Source: Novosphingobium sp. 28-62-57 (lineage in GTDB: Bacteria > Pseudomonadota > Alphaproteobacteria > Sphingomonadales > Sphingomonadaceae). From it: DNA of 64,000 nucleotides. A model generated the notes under the pieces. It did not search any database. It had not been told where the DNA came from and saw nothing but the letters and a program-made list of their open reading frames with translations. Shown here in pieces: positions 1 to 8,558 of this stretch. The stretch's first letter is position 1; each line of letters opens with the position of its first letter. Location: positions 62,001 through 126,000 of the forward strand of contig NCGO01000001.1 in assembly GCA_002256985.1 (NCBI GenBank). The letters are read 5' to 3'. Both the position numbers and the translations under genes were made by a program.

Positions 1-440
1 ATCCACAGTGCGGGGCAACTGTTCCAGCGCATCGAGATATTCGGGGAAGGTTTCCCAATTCCACGTCATCCCCTCGGCCAGCGCCGTGCCGGGGATGTCT
101 TCCACGCCTTCCATCAGGCCGATCAGCCAGTCATGACGATTGGGCGCAGCAGGCGCAAAGCCCACGCCGCAATTGCCCATGACCACGGTGGTCACGCCAT
201 GCCACGATGATGGCGCCATTTCAGCATCCCACGTGGCCTGGCCATCATAATGCGTATGAATATCAACCCAGCCCGGCGCGACGATCCGCCCCGTGGCATC
301 AATCTTTTGCGCCGCATCGCCGCGCACGGTGCCGACAGCAGCGATCAGCCCGTTCTTCACCGCCACATCGCCAGTATAGCGCGGGGCTCCGGTGCCATCG
401 ACGATGGTTCCGTTCCTGATGATCAGGTCATAGGCGGGCA
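1..440 (-). CDS. N-acyl-D-amino-acid deacylase-like amidohydrolase (N-terminal fragment)
   Basis: The gene starts at 440 on the minus strand and runs off the left edge, so only about 146 N-terminal residues are present. The translation begins [18 protein letters not shown] and contains [12 protein letters not shown], the beta-strand-1 metal-binding H-x-H signature of amidohydrolase family 3. The following segment, with [18 protein letters not shown], is typical of D-aminoacylases and related N-acyl-D-amino-acid deacylases. These are zinc enzymes that remove acyl groups from N-acyl-D-amino acids. The exact substrate cannot be told because the catalytic C-terminal part is missing. The PHA depolymerase-like gene lies upstream on the same strand after about 140 bases. 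Confidence 0.85.
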
Positions 441-579
441 TGGGCAGGCTCCTTCTCCCACGCAGGCCGACTCGCGAGGGTGGCCTGTCGCGTTAATCGT
501 GCGATTAAGTCAGAGCTTTGCCGCTTGGTCAACTGGCTGATTCCGCGGTGGCGCAAGGCGCTCCAGCGCCATGGCCCCC

Positions 580-1389
580 TCAGCCTTCGGCCAATTCCGC
601 GTCCAGAAAATCACGCATGATCTCGATAAAGCGCGCGCGCTGCGAGAGCATGAACAGGTGACCGCCGCCGCGGAACATCTCGATCCGGCTATGCGGAATC
701 GCATTGTGCAGAAATTGGGCGTTTGCTGGCGGGATCAACTGGTCTTCTTCATCCGCCATGATCATCACCGGCATGCGCAGCAGCGGCAAGAACGGTACAC
801 TTGACCAGCAAGCGAACGAGGCAAGCTGGTAGGAAAAGCCGAGCGGCGAGGGGGCCTTGGCCGCATTGAGCGAAACTTGCGCCGTGCCACCGCCGTTGTA
901 GATCGAGGCAAGATTGCGCTTGAGCGTCTTTTCGACGGTATATTCAAGCGGATCGGCAAGATGCGCCATCATGGCGGGGTTGCCGGGTACCATCGTGGCG
1001 CCCGCAGCTGTGGCGGCCAGCACCAGATTGCCGGTGCGCGAGCGGTGTTGGAACGCAAACTGCTGCGCCAGCGCGCCGCCCCAACTGATGCCAAGCAGAT
1101 CGACTTCGGCCACGCCCAGTTGGTCCAGCAGTGCGGCCATCGTCAGGGCCATCTGAGACATCGTGTAGGGTATGAAGGGATCGGGCGAGCTGCCGATGCC
1201 GGGCATGTCAACGCAGATCACTTCGCGTTCCGGCAGGGCGCAGGCAAGCGGTTCGAGCAGTTCGAGGTTCATGCCGATGCCGTTGAGCATCAACAGCGGG
1301 CGATGCGCATCGCCCCCTTCGTTCCAGCGCGCCACATGCAGCCTGCGTCCCGCCACGCCAATCAAAGACTTCACTGCGCTGTCTGCCAT
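580..1389 (-). CDS. phaZ: Alpha/beta hydrolase, medium-chain poly(3-hydroxyalkanoate) depolymerase-like
   Basis: This is a 269-residue alpha/beta hydrolase. The nucleophile elbow GISWGG places the catalytic serine at residue 102. His244 in GGGHLF and an acidic residue near 213-216 (ADEEDQLIP) complete the likely triad. The stretch around GISWGGALAQQFA and LVLAATAAGATMVPG closely matches what I remember of Pseudomonas intracellular mcl-PHA depolymerase (PhaZ), including the NGIGMNLEL motif near residue 36 that replaces the usual HG oxyanion motif. The family hydrolyses stored medium-chain polyhydroxyalkanoate to 3-hydroxy acids at the granule. No PHA synthase or phasin gene lies nearby, so an ester hydrolase with another substrate is possible. 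Confidence 0.75.
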   Translation of the reverse strand: MADSAVKSLIGVAGRRLHVARWNEGGDAHRPLLMLNGIGMNLELLEPLACALPEREVICVDMPGIGSSPDPFIPYTMSQMALTMAALLDQLGVAEVDLLGISWGGALAQQFAFQHRSRTGNLVLAATAAGATMVPGNPAMMAHLADPLEYTVEKTLKRNLASIYNGGGTAQVSLNAAKAPSPLGFSYQLASFACWSSVPFLPLLRMPVMIMADEEDQLIPPANAQFLHNAIPHSRIEMFRGGGHLFMLSQRARFIEIMRDFLDAELAEG

Positions 1390-1499
1390 TTTGCCCCGTG
1401 TTCCGAGGCGGGGACTAGCACCTTCGCGCGCGCAGCAAAAGCATTTGAATGTCTTGGTCGTTTACTGTTTCTAAAACGAACATAGGGCATTTGCAGTGC

Positions 1500-4181
1500 A
1501 TGTCCGTTGACCCTCCCGAAGCTGACTCCCTTCCTTCTGGCGCAACGCGCGATTATGCGCGCACCCGTCGCCGCGAACGGGTGCCTTCTGCGGCAATGCC
1601 CGAGGCCGGGGCCAGTTTCCTGTTTGGCAGCGATAGTTCCAATCGCCTGATATCGCCTGAATGGCCTCGCCTTGCCGTGCCGATGTTCCTGTTGCTGACA
1701 GGGATTGCCGCCTTCAATCTGGAACTGCCTCCGCTGCTTACGGTCCTGCTGGTCGGGCTGGCTTCGGGGATCATGGCCATGGCGAAGTGGGCCGTGCGCC
1801 TTGAAAGCGAACGCCAGCTCGATACCGGGCAACGGATGCTGCTCGTGGGCGGTGCTGTGGCCCTGCCGATGTTCCTGTTCGGATCGGCGATGGGCGTTTG
1901 GGGCACGAGTGGGCAGATCGAGTGGTTTTATTGCCTCGTCGGCGTGGCCATCCTCTCGCTCCTGTCCACCGTGGTGCAATCTGGCCGGTTGGTGGGCGTG
2001 CTTGCCGGACAAGTGGCCATCTGGTCGGGCATTACCTGTGTTGCATCCACGATTGGTGGCTATTTCTCGCTGGCCGTGGGCGTGTGCATCGCGATCATCG
2101 CCTATTCGCGGCAGCGGCGCATCGATCTGATGCTGCGCGAAAAAGCGGAAAACGATGTGCGCGTGCAGACCCGCGCGCAGGAAATTCTCGCTGATTACGA
2201 GGAAACCGGTCAGGGCTGGTTCTGGGAGACCGACCGCCGGGGGCACATCACGTATCTTTCCGCGCCCGTGGCCGAAACGCTGGGGCGGACGGTTTCGGAC
2301 CTGATCGGCAGACCCTTTGCCGAACTGTTCAACCTGACCGAGCAATCGGGCGAGGGGGAGCGCACGCTGGCGTTCCACTTGTCCGCACGCTCCAGCTTCA
2401 GCGAACTGGCCGTGCGCGCCGCTACGCCTGATGAAGAGCGCTGGTGGTCGATCACGGGCCGCCCGACGTACGATACCTTCAACAATTTCACCGGCTTTCG
2501 CGGCTCGGGCACCGATCTTACCGAAAAGCGCCGCTCGCAGGAGCATGCCTCGCGGCTGGCGCATTTCGATTCGCTCACCGGCCTGTCCAACCGTTTCCGC
2601 ATGTCGCAGACACTGGAAAAGATCCTGCTGGCACCCCAAGTGCAACACCGCGCTTGCGCTGTATTCCTGCTCGATCTGGATCGGTTCAAGCAGGTCAACG
2701 ATACGCTCGGCCATCCCGCTGGCGACGCGCTGCTCAAGCAGGTTGCACAGCGGCTTGAGCGTGTGGTCGGCAAGATGGGCCGCGTTGGCCGCCTTGGTGG
2801 CGATGAATTTCAGGTCATTCTGCCCGGCAAGATCGAGCGCGAGCAACTGGGCCACCTCGCTTCGCGCATCATCGAAAGCCTGTCGCAACCCTATTCCATC
2901 GATGGCAGCCGCGTGATGATTGGTGCATCGGTGGGTATCGCCCTTGCGCCCGATGATTGCGTGACCAGCGAAGCGCTGATCCGCAATGCCGATCTTGCGC
3001 TCTATGCTGCCAAGGACGGCGGTCGTGGCCGCTTCCACTTCTACGCAGCCGATCTGCACAGCGATGCCGAAGAGCGGCGCAAGATGGAAGAAGACTTGCG
3101 CGATGCGGTGACCAACGGTGGTCTCGAACTCTATTACCAGCCTGTCGTGCAGACAGCGACCGAGAAGATCACCGGGTTCGAGGCGCTGCTGCGCTGGAAC
3201 CACGCCGAAAAGGGCTGGATCAGCCCGGCGCGCTTCATCCCGATTGCCGAAGATACCGGCCTGATTGCCCCGATTGGCGAATGGGCGCTGCGCACCGCCT
3301 GCCGCGATCTTTCCCGCTGGCCCGAGAATGTGCGTGTCGCCGTCAACGTTTCGCCGTTGCAATTTGCCAATCCGGCGCTTCCAGCCATCGTCACCAATGC
3401 GCTGGCCAATGCGCAAGTCGCGCCAGAGCGGCTGGAACTGGAGATCACCGAAAGCGTGTTCCTCAACGATGACGAGGGCACCGAGCACATGTTCAAGGCG
3501 CTGAAATCCATCGGCGTGCGTCTGGCGCTTGATGATTTCGGCACCGGCTATTCCTCGCTCGGCTATCTGAAGACAGCGCCGTTCGACAAGATCAAGATCG
3601 ACCAGTCCTTCGTACGCGGCGCGACCCAGCCCGGCAGCCGCAACGGGGCCATCATCGCCTCAATCGTCAGCCTTGCCGAAGCGCTCGGTATGGAAACCAC
3701 CGCTGAAGGCGTGGAAACGCTGGATGAGCTGGACCTTGTGCGCATGCTTGGGTGCAGCCACGTGCAGGGCTACATCTATGAACGCCCGCTCAGTTCCATG
3801 AACGCCGCGGCGCGGCTTTCCACCGGACTGATGGCCATCGCGCAGGGACCGCGGTCGGCCCGCGCCTCGCGCCAGTCGATGTTGCGCAAGGTCGTGCTCG
3901 ATCACGGCGGCCACCGCTATAACGCCATGGTCCGCAATATCAGCCAGACCGGCGCCCTGATCGAAGGCCTGTGGAATGTGCCACCCGGCACGATTTTCCG
4001 CGTCGTGCTTGCCGACAACCACGTGGTTACCGCCACCTGCCGCTGGTCGAATGAGGACCGTCTGGGCGTCGAATTCTCGCTGCCGTTGCGGCTTGATGAA
4101 TCAGGCCGGATTGCCGCTGTCGCAGGCCGCCCCCCCGCCAGCGTCGAGACCGATACCACCAGCCAGCGCAAGGTCGGCTAG
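1500..4181 (+). CDS. Membrane PAS-GGDEF-EAL-PilZ cyclic-di-GMP protein
   Basis: The 893-residue protein has about six hydrophobic segments near residues 55-205, a PAS-like domain around 235-345, a GGDEF domain with intact GGDEF near residue 433, an EAL domain from about 560, and a C-terminal PilZ-like domain (roughly 780-880) with an N-x-S-x-x-G motif (VRNISQTGALIEG). The EAL residues (FEALLRWNH, LELEITES, LDDFGTGYSS) look catalytically complete. No RxxD inhibitory site is visible in front of GGDEF. It could therefore make or degrade cyclic di-GMP, or do both, with PilZ sensing the product. I chose the ATG at 1500; an in-frame ATG at 1449 adds 17 unlikely residues. It is divergent from the phaZ-like gene. 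Confidence 0.93.
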   Translation: MSVDPPEADSLPSGATRDYARTRRRERVPSAAMPEAGASFLFGSDSSNRLISPEWPRLAVPMFLLLTGIAAFNLELPPLLTVLLVGLASGIMAMAKWAVRLESERQLDTGQRMLLVGGAVALPMFLFGSAMGVWGTSGQIEWFYCLVGVAILSLLSTVVQSGRLVGVLAGQVAIWSGITCVASTIGGYFSLAVGVCIAIIAYSRQRRIDLMLREKAENDVRVQTRAQEILADYEETGQGWFWETDRRGHITYLSAPVAETLGRTVSDLIGRPFAELFNLTEQSGEGERTLAFHLSARSSFSELAVRAATPDEERWWSITGRPTYDTFNNFTGFRGSGTDLTEKRRSQEHASRLAHFDSLTGLSNRFRMSQTLEKILLAPQVQHRACAVFLLDLDRFKQVNDTLGHPAGDALLKQVAQRLERVVGKMGRVGRLGGDEFQVILPGKIEREQLGHLASRIIESLSQPYSIDGSRVMIGASVGIALAPDDCVTSEALIRNADLALYAAKDGGRGRFHFYAADLHSDAEERRKMEEDLRDAVTNGGLELYYQPVVQTATEKITGFEALLRWNHAEKGWISPARFIPIAEDTGLIAPIGEWALRTACRDLSRWPENVRVAVNVSPLQFANPALPAIVTNALANAQVAPERLELEITESVFLNDDEGTEHMFKALKSIGVRLALDDFGTGYSSLGYLKTAPFDKIKIDQSFVRGATQPGSRNGAIIASIVSLAEALGMETTAEGVETLDELDLVRMLGCSHVQGYIYERPLSSMNAAARLSTGLMAIAQGPRSARASRQSMLRKVVLDHGGHRYNAMVRNISQTGALIEGLWNVPPGTIFRVVLADNHVVTATCRWSNEDRLGVEFSLPLRLDESGRIAAVAGRPPASVETDTTSQRKVG

Positions 4182-4217
4182 CGGGCGATAGCCGGATACA
4201 GGTTCAAATCAGATCCC

Positions 4218-4246
4218 GTTCGTGTCGAGCGAAGTCGAGACACCGC
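4218..4246. repeat. Short palindromic intergenic repeat
   Basis: In the gap between the convergent cyclic-di-GMP gene and rlmN lies a short hairpin-forming sequence: GTGTC at 4222-4226 pairs with GACAC at 4239-4243 around GAGCGAAGTCGA. From memory this sequence type recurs many times in sphingomonad genomes. Only this one copy is seen here, so its repeat status is an inference. Confidence 0.45.
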
Positions 4247-4291
4247 GTGATATTTCGCGACTTCGGGCCACACGCTGTAGAGGCAGGCCGC

Positions 4292-5701
4292 TCAGTCCAG
4301 AGCGGCCATCTTCTCTTCGGCCAGCCGGTCCAGTTCGGCCCGGCTCTTCTTTTCCGCCGAAGTCTTCAATTGTCCACAAGCCGCATCAATGTCGCGTCCG
4401 CGCGGGGTGCGGACGGGGGCACTGATGCCTGCTTCGAACACGATGCTGGAAAACCGCCGGATGCGCTCGGGCGTCGAGCATTCATAGGCCGCGCCCTCCC
4501 ATGGGTTGAACGGGATCAGGTTGACCTTGGCGGGTAGTTTGTACTGCTTGATCAGGCGCACCAGTTCGCGCGCATCGGCATCGCTGTCGTTCTTGTCCTT
4601 CAGCATCACATATTCAAACGTGATACGCCGCGCGTTGGATGATCCCGGATAATCGGCACAGGCCTGCAGCAGTTCCTCGATCCCGTATTTGCGGTTGATC
4701 GGCACGATTTCGTCGCGCACGTCCTTGGTCACCGCATGAAGCGAGACGGCAAGGTTCACCCCAATCTCCTCGCCCGCGCGCGCCATCAACGGCACGATCC
4801 CGCTGGTCGACAGCGTGATCCGCCGCTTCGATAGCGCCAGCCCATCGCCATCCATCACCAGCTTCAAAGCATCGCGGACATTGTCGAAGTTATAGAGCGG
4901 CTCGCCCATGCCCATCATCACGATGTTGGTCAGCAGGCGGCCATCAGCGGTGTAGGCCGCTTCGTCCTCGTCATTATCCCAGGAATTGCCCTGCCCCCCC
5001 GCGCCCTCAACTTGCGCCCCCGCGAAGGCGGGGGCTTCAGGCAGCATAGCGCCAGACTGCCGAAGGTCCCCGCCCCCCAATGAACCATCGGTGCGGGGAC
5101 GCTGCATTGAATTAGGCCATTCGCCCAAGGCATCGCGCGCCAGCATGACCTGTCCCACAATCTCACCCGGCGTCAGGTTGCGCACCAGCCGCATCGTGCC
5201 GGTGTGGCAGAACCGGCAGTTCAGCGTGCAGCCCACCTGGCTCGAAACGCACAGCGTTCCCCGATCCGCGTCCGGGATGAACACCATCTCGAAATCATGG
5301 CCATCTGCCGTCCGCAGCAGCCACTTGCGCGTGCCATCGGAGGAAACTTGCGCTTCGACAATTTCGGGCCGACCAATGAAGAACCGCTCTGACAGCCACG
5401 GGCGCATGGTCTTGGCGATGTCGGTCATGGCCTCAAAGTCGGTCACGCCGCGATGATAGAGCCAGTGGAACACTTGCTTGGCGCGCAATTTGGCGGCCTT
5501 GGCGTCCAGCCCTGCCGTTTCGAACACGGCGGCGATCTGCTTCTTGGTCAGGCCGATCAGGTCCACCCGCCCGTCCTCGCGCGGGGTCACGCCATCGACC
5601 AAGCCGGGGCGGGGCACGGGCACGGGATCGATATGCCCGGCAATGGGCATCGTGGCGGGAAGCGTGGGATCGAGATCAGGAGATTGCTGCATCGCGCGCA
5701 T
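4292..5701 (-). CDS. rlmN: 23S rRNA (adenine2503-C2)-methyltransferase RlmN with in-frame insertion
   Basis: A radical-SAM enzyme that methylates C2 of A2503 in 23S rRNA and of A37 in some tRNAs. The [4Fe-4S] motif CxxxCxxC is present as [46 protein letters not shown] and a C-terminal [16 protein letters not shown] follow, the last carrying the catalytic cysteine. The frame stays open far upstream, but homology begins just after [10 protein letters not shown] chose the ATG at 5701, preceded by AGAGA; the ATG at 5692 is an alternative. At about 469 residues it is longer than usual (380-420). The excess is largely a glycine- and proline-rich stretch between LGEWPNS and [10 protein letters not shown], encoded by a hairpin-rich element that leaves the frame intact. 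Confidence 0.95.
   Translation of the reverse strand: MRAMQQSPDLDPTLPATMPIAGHIDPVPVPRPGLVDGVTPREDGRVDLIGLTKKQIAAVFETAGLDAKAAKLRAKQVFHWLYHRGVTDFEAMTDIAKTMRPWLSERFFIGRPEIVEAQVSSDGTRKWLLRTADGHDFEMVFIPDADRGTLCVSSQVGCTLNCRFCHTGTMRLVRNLTPGEIVGQVMLARDALGEWPNSMQRPRTDGSLGGGDLRQSGAMLPEAPAFAGAQVEGAGGQGNSWDNDEDEAAYTADGRLLTNIVMMGMGEPLYNFDNVRDALKLVMDGDGLALSKRRITLSTSGIVPLMARAGEEIGVNLAVSLHAVTKDVRDEIVPINRKYGIEELLQACADYPGSSNARRITFEYVMLKDKNDSDADARELVRLIKQYKLPAKVNLIPFNPWEGAAYECSTPERIRRFSSIVFEAGISAPVRTPRGRDIDAACGQLKTSAEKKSRAELDRLAEEKMAALD
4986..5105. repeat. Hairpin-rich repeat-like element inserted in frame in rlmN
   Basis: This stretch contains two perfect 8-bp stems: GCCCCCGC (5016-5023) with GCGGGGGC (5028-5035) around loop GAAG, and GTCCCCGC (5066-5073) with GCGGGGAC (5093-5100). 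A 5-bp GGCAG/CTGCC pair (5040-5044/5057-5061) lies between them. It encodes about 38 residues absent from the RlmN family pattern. The first stem resembles the CCCCGCCTTCGCGGGGG hairpins that I recall as dispersed intergenic repeats in sphingomonads. The borders are approximate. Confidence 0.7.
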
Positions 5702-5939
5702 ATAGTGATTCTCTGCCTTACTGGCAAACAGGCCCCGCGCGAACGCAGTTGCAGCCTGATCGTTCCTGCCGCCGGGCTTGTTAATCGCTCGGAACATCGC
5801 AAAATATGTGGCTGAAATATCACGGTTTCTTGTTGTCTCAGGTTCATGAAACCCGATGCATTTCCGCTCATTCCAACACCACTGCCGGGTCGCAACCAAA
5901 ATGAAAACTGGCAGATGAACGTTTCGAATGGAGTGAAAC

Positions 5940-6623
5940 ATGAAGAATATCCGCGCAATGCTTGCCGCTGGCCTCGCCGCCGGTACCGCGCTTTCCGCAA
6001 TCCCCGCGTTCGCGCAGGATGCCACCCCCGCCGAGGCATTCAGCGGTCTGCGGGTTGAAGGCCTGGTTGGCTATGACCACCACCGTTCGGGCAGCAGCGA
6101 AGACATCGACACGAACCGTGATCTGAAGCAGTCGATCGACGGCGTCACCTATGGCGGCGCAATCGGTTATGACATCGCGCTTGGCAACAATCTCGTGGTC
6201 GGCGCCGAAGCCGAAATCACCGAAAGCAGCGCTGGCTGGGACAACAACAACAACGAGCCCAACGTGTTCAACCTTGGCCGCGTTGAAGCCGGTCGCCAGT
6301 ACTACCTCGGTGGCCGGGTCGGCTATGCCATGTCGCCGTCCACGATGGTCTATGTGAAGGGTGGCTACAGCAACCAGCGCTACGACCTGCAAGGGACCGA
6401 CGGCACCGTGAACCTGCGCCAGCGCCTTGATACCGATGGCTATCGCGTAGGTGCGGGCGTTGAGCAGAACCTCGGCACCAACGCTTATGTGAAGCTGGAA
6501 TACGGCTACAACAACTACAGCGAAGGTGAGTTCGATTTCGCCGGTGACACGCCGGATACGAGCCGCTTCAACATCGACACCGACCGTCACATGGTGATGG
6601 CAGGCGTCGGTCTGCGCTTCTAA
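5940..6623 (+). CDS. Outer-membrane beta-barrel protein (Omp25/porin-like family)
   Basis: This 227-residue exported protein begins with a clear signal peptide ending AIPAFAQ near residue 26. The remainder alternates in beta-barrel fashion ([54 protein letters not shown]) and ends with a phenylalanine-terminated strand (AGVGLRF), the usual signal for assembly by the BAM complex. It matches the small alphaproteobacterial outer-membrane barrel family of about eight strands (Omp25/Omp31, OmpA-like beta-barrel). Its role is probably structural. A strong terminator hairpin follows 9 bases after the stop, and it is transcribed divergently from rlmN. Confidence 0.9.
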   Translation: MKNIRAMLAAGLAAGTALSAIPAFAQDATPAEAFSGLRVEGLVGYDHHRSGSSEDIDTNRDLKQSIDGVTYGGAIGYDIALGNNLVVGAEAEITESSAGWDNNNNEPNVFNLGRVEAGRQYYLGGRVGYAMSPSTMVYVKGGYSNQRYDLQGTDGTVNLRQRLDTDGYRVGAGVEQNLGTNAYVKLEYGYNNYSEGEFDFAGDTPDTSRFNIDTDRHMVMAGVGLRF

Positions 6624-6631
6624 CCAAGCCG

Positions 6632-6662
6632 AAAAGGGCGGGCCGAAAGGCTCGCCCTTTTC
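6632..6662 (+). terminator. Rho-independent terminator after the beta-barrel gene
   Basis: AAAAGGGCGGGCC (6632-6644) and GGCTCGCCCTTTT (6649-6661) form a stem around loop GAAA, ending in a short T run. This fits an intrinsic terminator for the upstream barrel gene. Confidence 0.85.
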
Positions 6663-6672
6663 ACATCAAACT

Positions 6673-6706
6673 CCCCTCCCGCCTGCGGGAGGGGTTGGGG
6701 GAGGGC
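6673..6706. repeat. REP-like G/C hairpin repeat, copy 1
   Basis: CCCCTCCCGC (6673-6682) and GCGGGAGGGG (6685-6694) form a perfect 10-bp stem with a 2-base loop, followed by TTGGGGGAGGGCA. A close copy is at 16977-17010, so this is a dispersed intergenic repeat. Confidence 0.75.
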
Positions 6707-6722
6707 ATGTCCCCATGCAGAC

Positions 6723-7205
6723 CTACCTCACACACCCCAGCGCCGCCGCATCCATCGCCGAAGCCGCGCCGCTCAGCACGTAAGTATCGCGAAACTTGCG
6801 GCCATCGGTCCCTTGGCCGATCACCATCACACGCGGCGCACTGCGCAATTGCACCACGATCCCGGCATTCACCCGCTGGTCCGCAGGCCAGGCATCGGCC
6901 TGCCCCGTCTGCAGCGTGAAGTTCGCCTCGGGGAACGAGACGTTGACGCTCGATCCCGCCGCCACCCGCCGCGCCAGTCGCACATGCACCGCGCCCCTGA
7001 TCTTGCGCTGTGGCCAGTAGCCCACGGTCAGATAGGGCTGAAACGCCTGTTGCCGCCCGCGCACTTTCTCCGCCATCGCAATGGCATAGCAGCGCGGCAC
7101 CGCCGGATCGCGAAACGCGCCCCAGGTGCCGAACACGCCAAGGCTATCACGCGCAGTGGCTGTGCCCGCCAGCACCAGCGCCGCCAGAACCAGCAGCTTC
7201 CTCAC
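6723..7205 (-). CDS. Small secreted protein, possibly invasion-associated locus B-like
   Basis: A 160-residue protein with an N-terminal signal peptide (RKLLVLAALVLAGTATA). The start is a GTG at 7205 that overlaps the TGA of the DUF4169 gene (GTGA), so translation is probably coupled. The mature part has a tryptophan-containing beta-strand and cysteine near its start (FGTWGAFRDPAVPRCYA) and a cysteine at the C terminus (GCVR), a layout reminiscent of IalB-family periplasmic proteins. I do not recognise it with certainty and give no function. It is the last gene of the greB operon. Confidence 0.7.
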   Translation of the reverse strand: MRKLLVLAALVLAGTATARDSLGVFGTWGAFRDPAVPRCYAIAMAEKVRGRQQAFQPYLTVGYWPQRKIRGAVHVRLARRVAAGSSVNVSFPEANFTLQTGQADAWPADQRVNAGIVVQLRSAPRVMVIGQGTDGRKFRDTYVLSGAASAMDAAALGCVR

Positions 7206-7381
7206 GTCTCTTCCCGCTTCGCGCCGTCAAGCAACCGCGCCGCCCGCGCAGCCTCCTGAGCCTCACGCAGCTTCTCGCCCTTGGTCCGCCCAAACTTCGC
7301 CCGGTTGGCCTGAGCTTCCACCGCTTGGGCATCCCGCGCCTTGGCCTTGCGCACGGCCCGCAGGTTCACGACATCACCCAT
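7202..7381 (-). CDS. DUF4169 family small protein
   Basis: A 59-residue protein starting MGDVVNLRAVRKAKARD, strongly basic and predicted helical, matching the small alphaproteobacterial DUF4169 family of unknown function. Its ATG overlaps the stop of the upstream histidine phosphatase (ATGA, 7379-7383). Its TGA overlaps the GTG start of the downstream secreted protein (GTGA, 7202-7205). The family has the look of a nucleic-acid-binding or ribosome-associated factor, but that is only a guess. Confidence 0.85.
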   Translation of the reverse strand: MGDVVNLRAVRKAKARDAQAVEAQANRAKFGRTKGEKLREAQEAARAARLLDGAKREET

Positions 7382-8010
7382 CAGGCGTGCTCGATCCCGC
7401 GTTCAGATCCGAACAGCACCGTCTCTGCGCCATCCTCCACCAGCGCGATGGAGCCTTGCACCAGCGAAGGCGCAATCGGCGCGCCGTGGATGGGGTGCAC
7501 AGGATAGCCCGCCATGATCCCGCGCAGCACCCGGCTCGAAATGCCGTGCATCACGACGATGTGATCGCCGCCTTCATCGCCAAGCCCGTCGATCCAGCGG
7601 TTCAGCCGCTCGGCAATCATCGGATAGTCCTCGCCATCAGGGGCAGGGCGCAGCAGATGGTCCTCGATCACGATAGGGCCAACCTCGTCCTCCACATCGC
7701 CATAGGAACGCCCGCACCACGATCCCATGTCGATCTCTTTCAGGTCCATCGTGCGCTTACCCGCAAACCAGTCGAGCCCCAGCTCCTCGGCAATCAGCGC
7801 TGCCGTCTGCAACGCGCGCCCGGTGTCCGAGATGTGCAGCGTCACTTCGGGCTTCTCGCCCAGTTCGCCGCGCAGCGCACAGCCCATCGCCACCGCCTGC
7901 TCAAAGCCCTGCCGCGTCAGCGGAGTGTGGATGTGGTTCGCCTGCAGCCGAGCGGTCGCATTATAGACCGTCTCGCCATGGCGCATGATGAAGAAGCGAC
8001 CGGGTTTCAT
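7381..8010 (-). CDS. Histidine phosphatase family protein (phosphoglycerate mutase-like)
   Basis: A 209-residue member of the histidine phosphatase superfamily. The phosphohistidine motif is at the N terminus (MRHGETVYN), and the second catalytic histidine lies in VVMHGISSRVL. The arginine and glutamate of the active site are expected in SDTGRALQT and KEIDMGSW. Such proteins remove phosphate from small metabolites; true phosphoglycerate mutase activity is not implied. It is the second gene of the greB operon, 10 bases after greB, and its stop overlaps the next start. Confidence 0.92.
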   Translation of the reverse strand: MKPGRFFIMRHGETVYNATARLQANHIHTPLTRQGFEQAVAMGCALRGELGEKPEVTLHISDTGRALQTAALIAEELGLDWFAGKRTMDLKEIDMGSWCGRSYGDVEDEVGPIVIEDHLLRPAPDGEDYPMIAERLNRWIDGLGDEGGDHIVVMHGISSRVLRGIMAGYPVHPIHGAPIAPSLVQGSIALVEDGAETVLFGSERGIEHA

Positions 8011-8020
8011 GCGCGCTGCT

Positions 8021-8512
8021 TTAGCCTGCAGCGTCAGGATAGGAAATGCTCATGATCTCCCACTCCTTCTCCCCCGAAGGCAGCCGGACCACACGCAAAT
8101 CCCCGACCCGCGCCCCGCGCAAGGCCTTGGCAATGGGCGCGCTCCAGCCAATGCGGTTGTTGGTGGCGTCCTGCTCGTCATCCCCCACGATGGTCAGCAC
8201 GCGCCGCGCATCATCCTCGTCGGCAATCTCCACCGTCGCGCCAAACAGCACGCGGCTGCGATCCTCTTGTGCGCGGGGATCAACCACCCGCGCCGCCTTC
8301 ATCCGCCGGGCTAGGAAAGCCAACTCCCGATCAATCTCCCGCATCCGCTTGCGCCCATAGAGATAATCGCCGTTCTCGCTACGGTCGCCATTGCCGGCCG
8401 CCCAACTGACGATTTCGACAATCGCGGGGCGTTCGGTGCCCAACAGATGGTCATACCGCGCGCGCAAGGCGGCAAATCCGGCGGGGGTGATGGGGTGACC
8501 GTCAGGTTTCAT
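8021..8512 (-). CDS. greB: Transcription elongation factor GreB
   Basis: A 163-residue Gre factor. The N-terminal coiled-coil carries the acidic tip region GNGDRSENGDYLYGRKRMREID, which fits GreB better than GreA. The C-terminal FKBP-like domain includes VEIADEDDARRVLTIVGDDE and ends in PSGEKEWEI. It rescues backtracked RNA polymerase by stimulating transcript cleavage. It heads the run greB, histidine phosphatase, DUF4169, secreted protein. Confidence 0.9.
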   Translation of the reverse strand: MKPDGHPITPAGFAALRARYDHLLGTERPAIVEIVSWAAGNGDRSENGDYLYGRKRMREIDRELAFLARRMKAARVVDPRAQEDRSRVLFGATVEIADEDDARRVLTIVGDDEQDATNNRIGWSAPIAKALRGARVGDLRVVRLPSGEKEWEIMSISYPDAAG

Positions 8513-8558
8513 GGGGTGGCTTTAATGCAAAGATAGGGGGCGATAGAAGCTGTGCGCA

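Noticed and set aside
1371-3488. Long minus-strand open frame opposite the cyclic-di-GMP gene
   Set aside because: Its translation is Arg/His/Gly-rich without domains; the plus strand carries intact PAS, GGDEF and EAL motifs, so this is a high-GC shadow frame.
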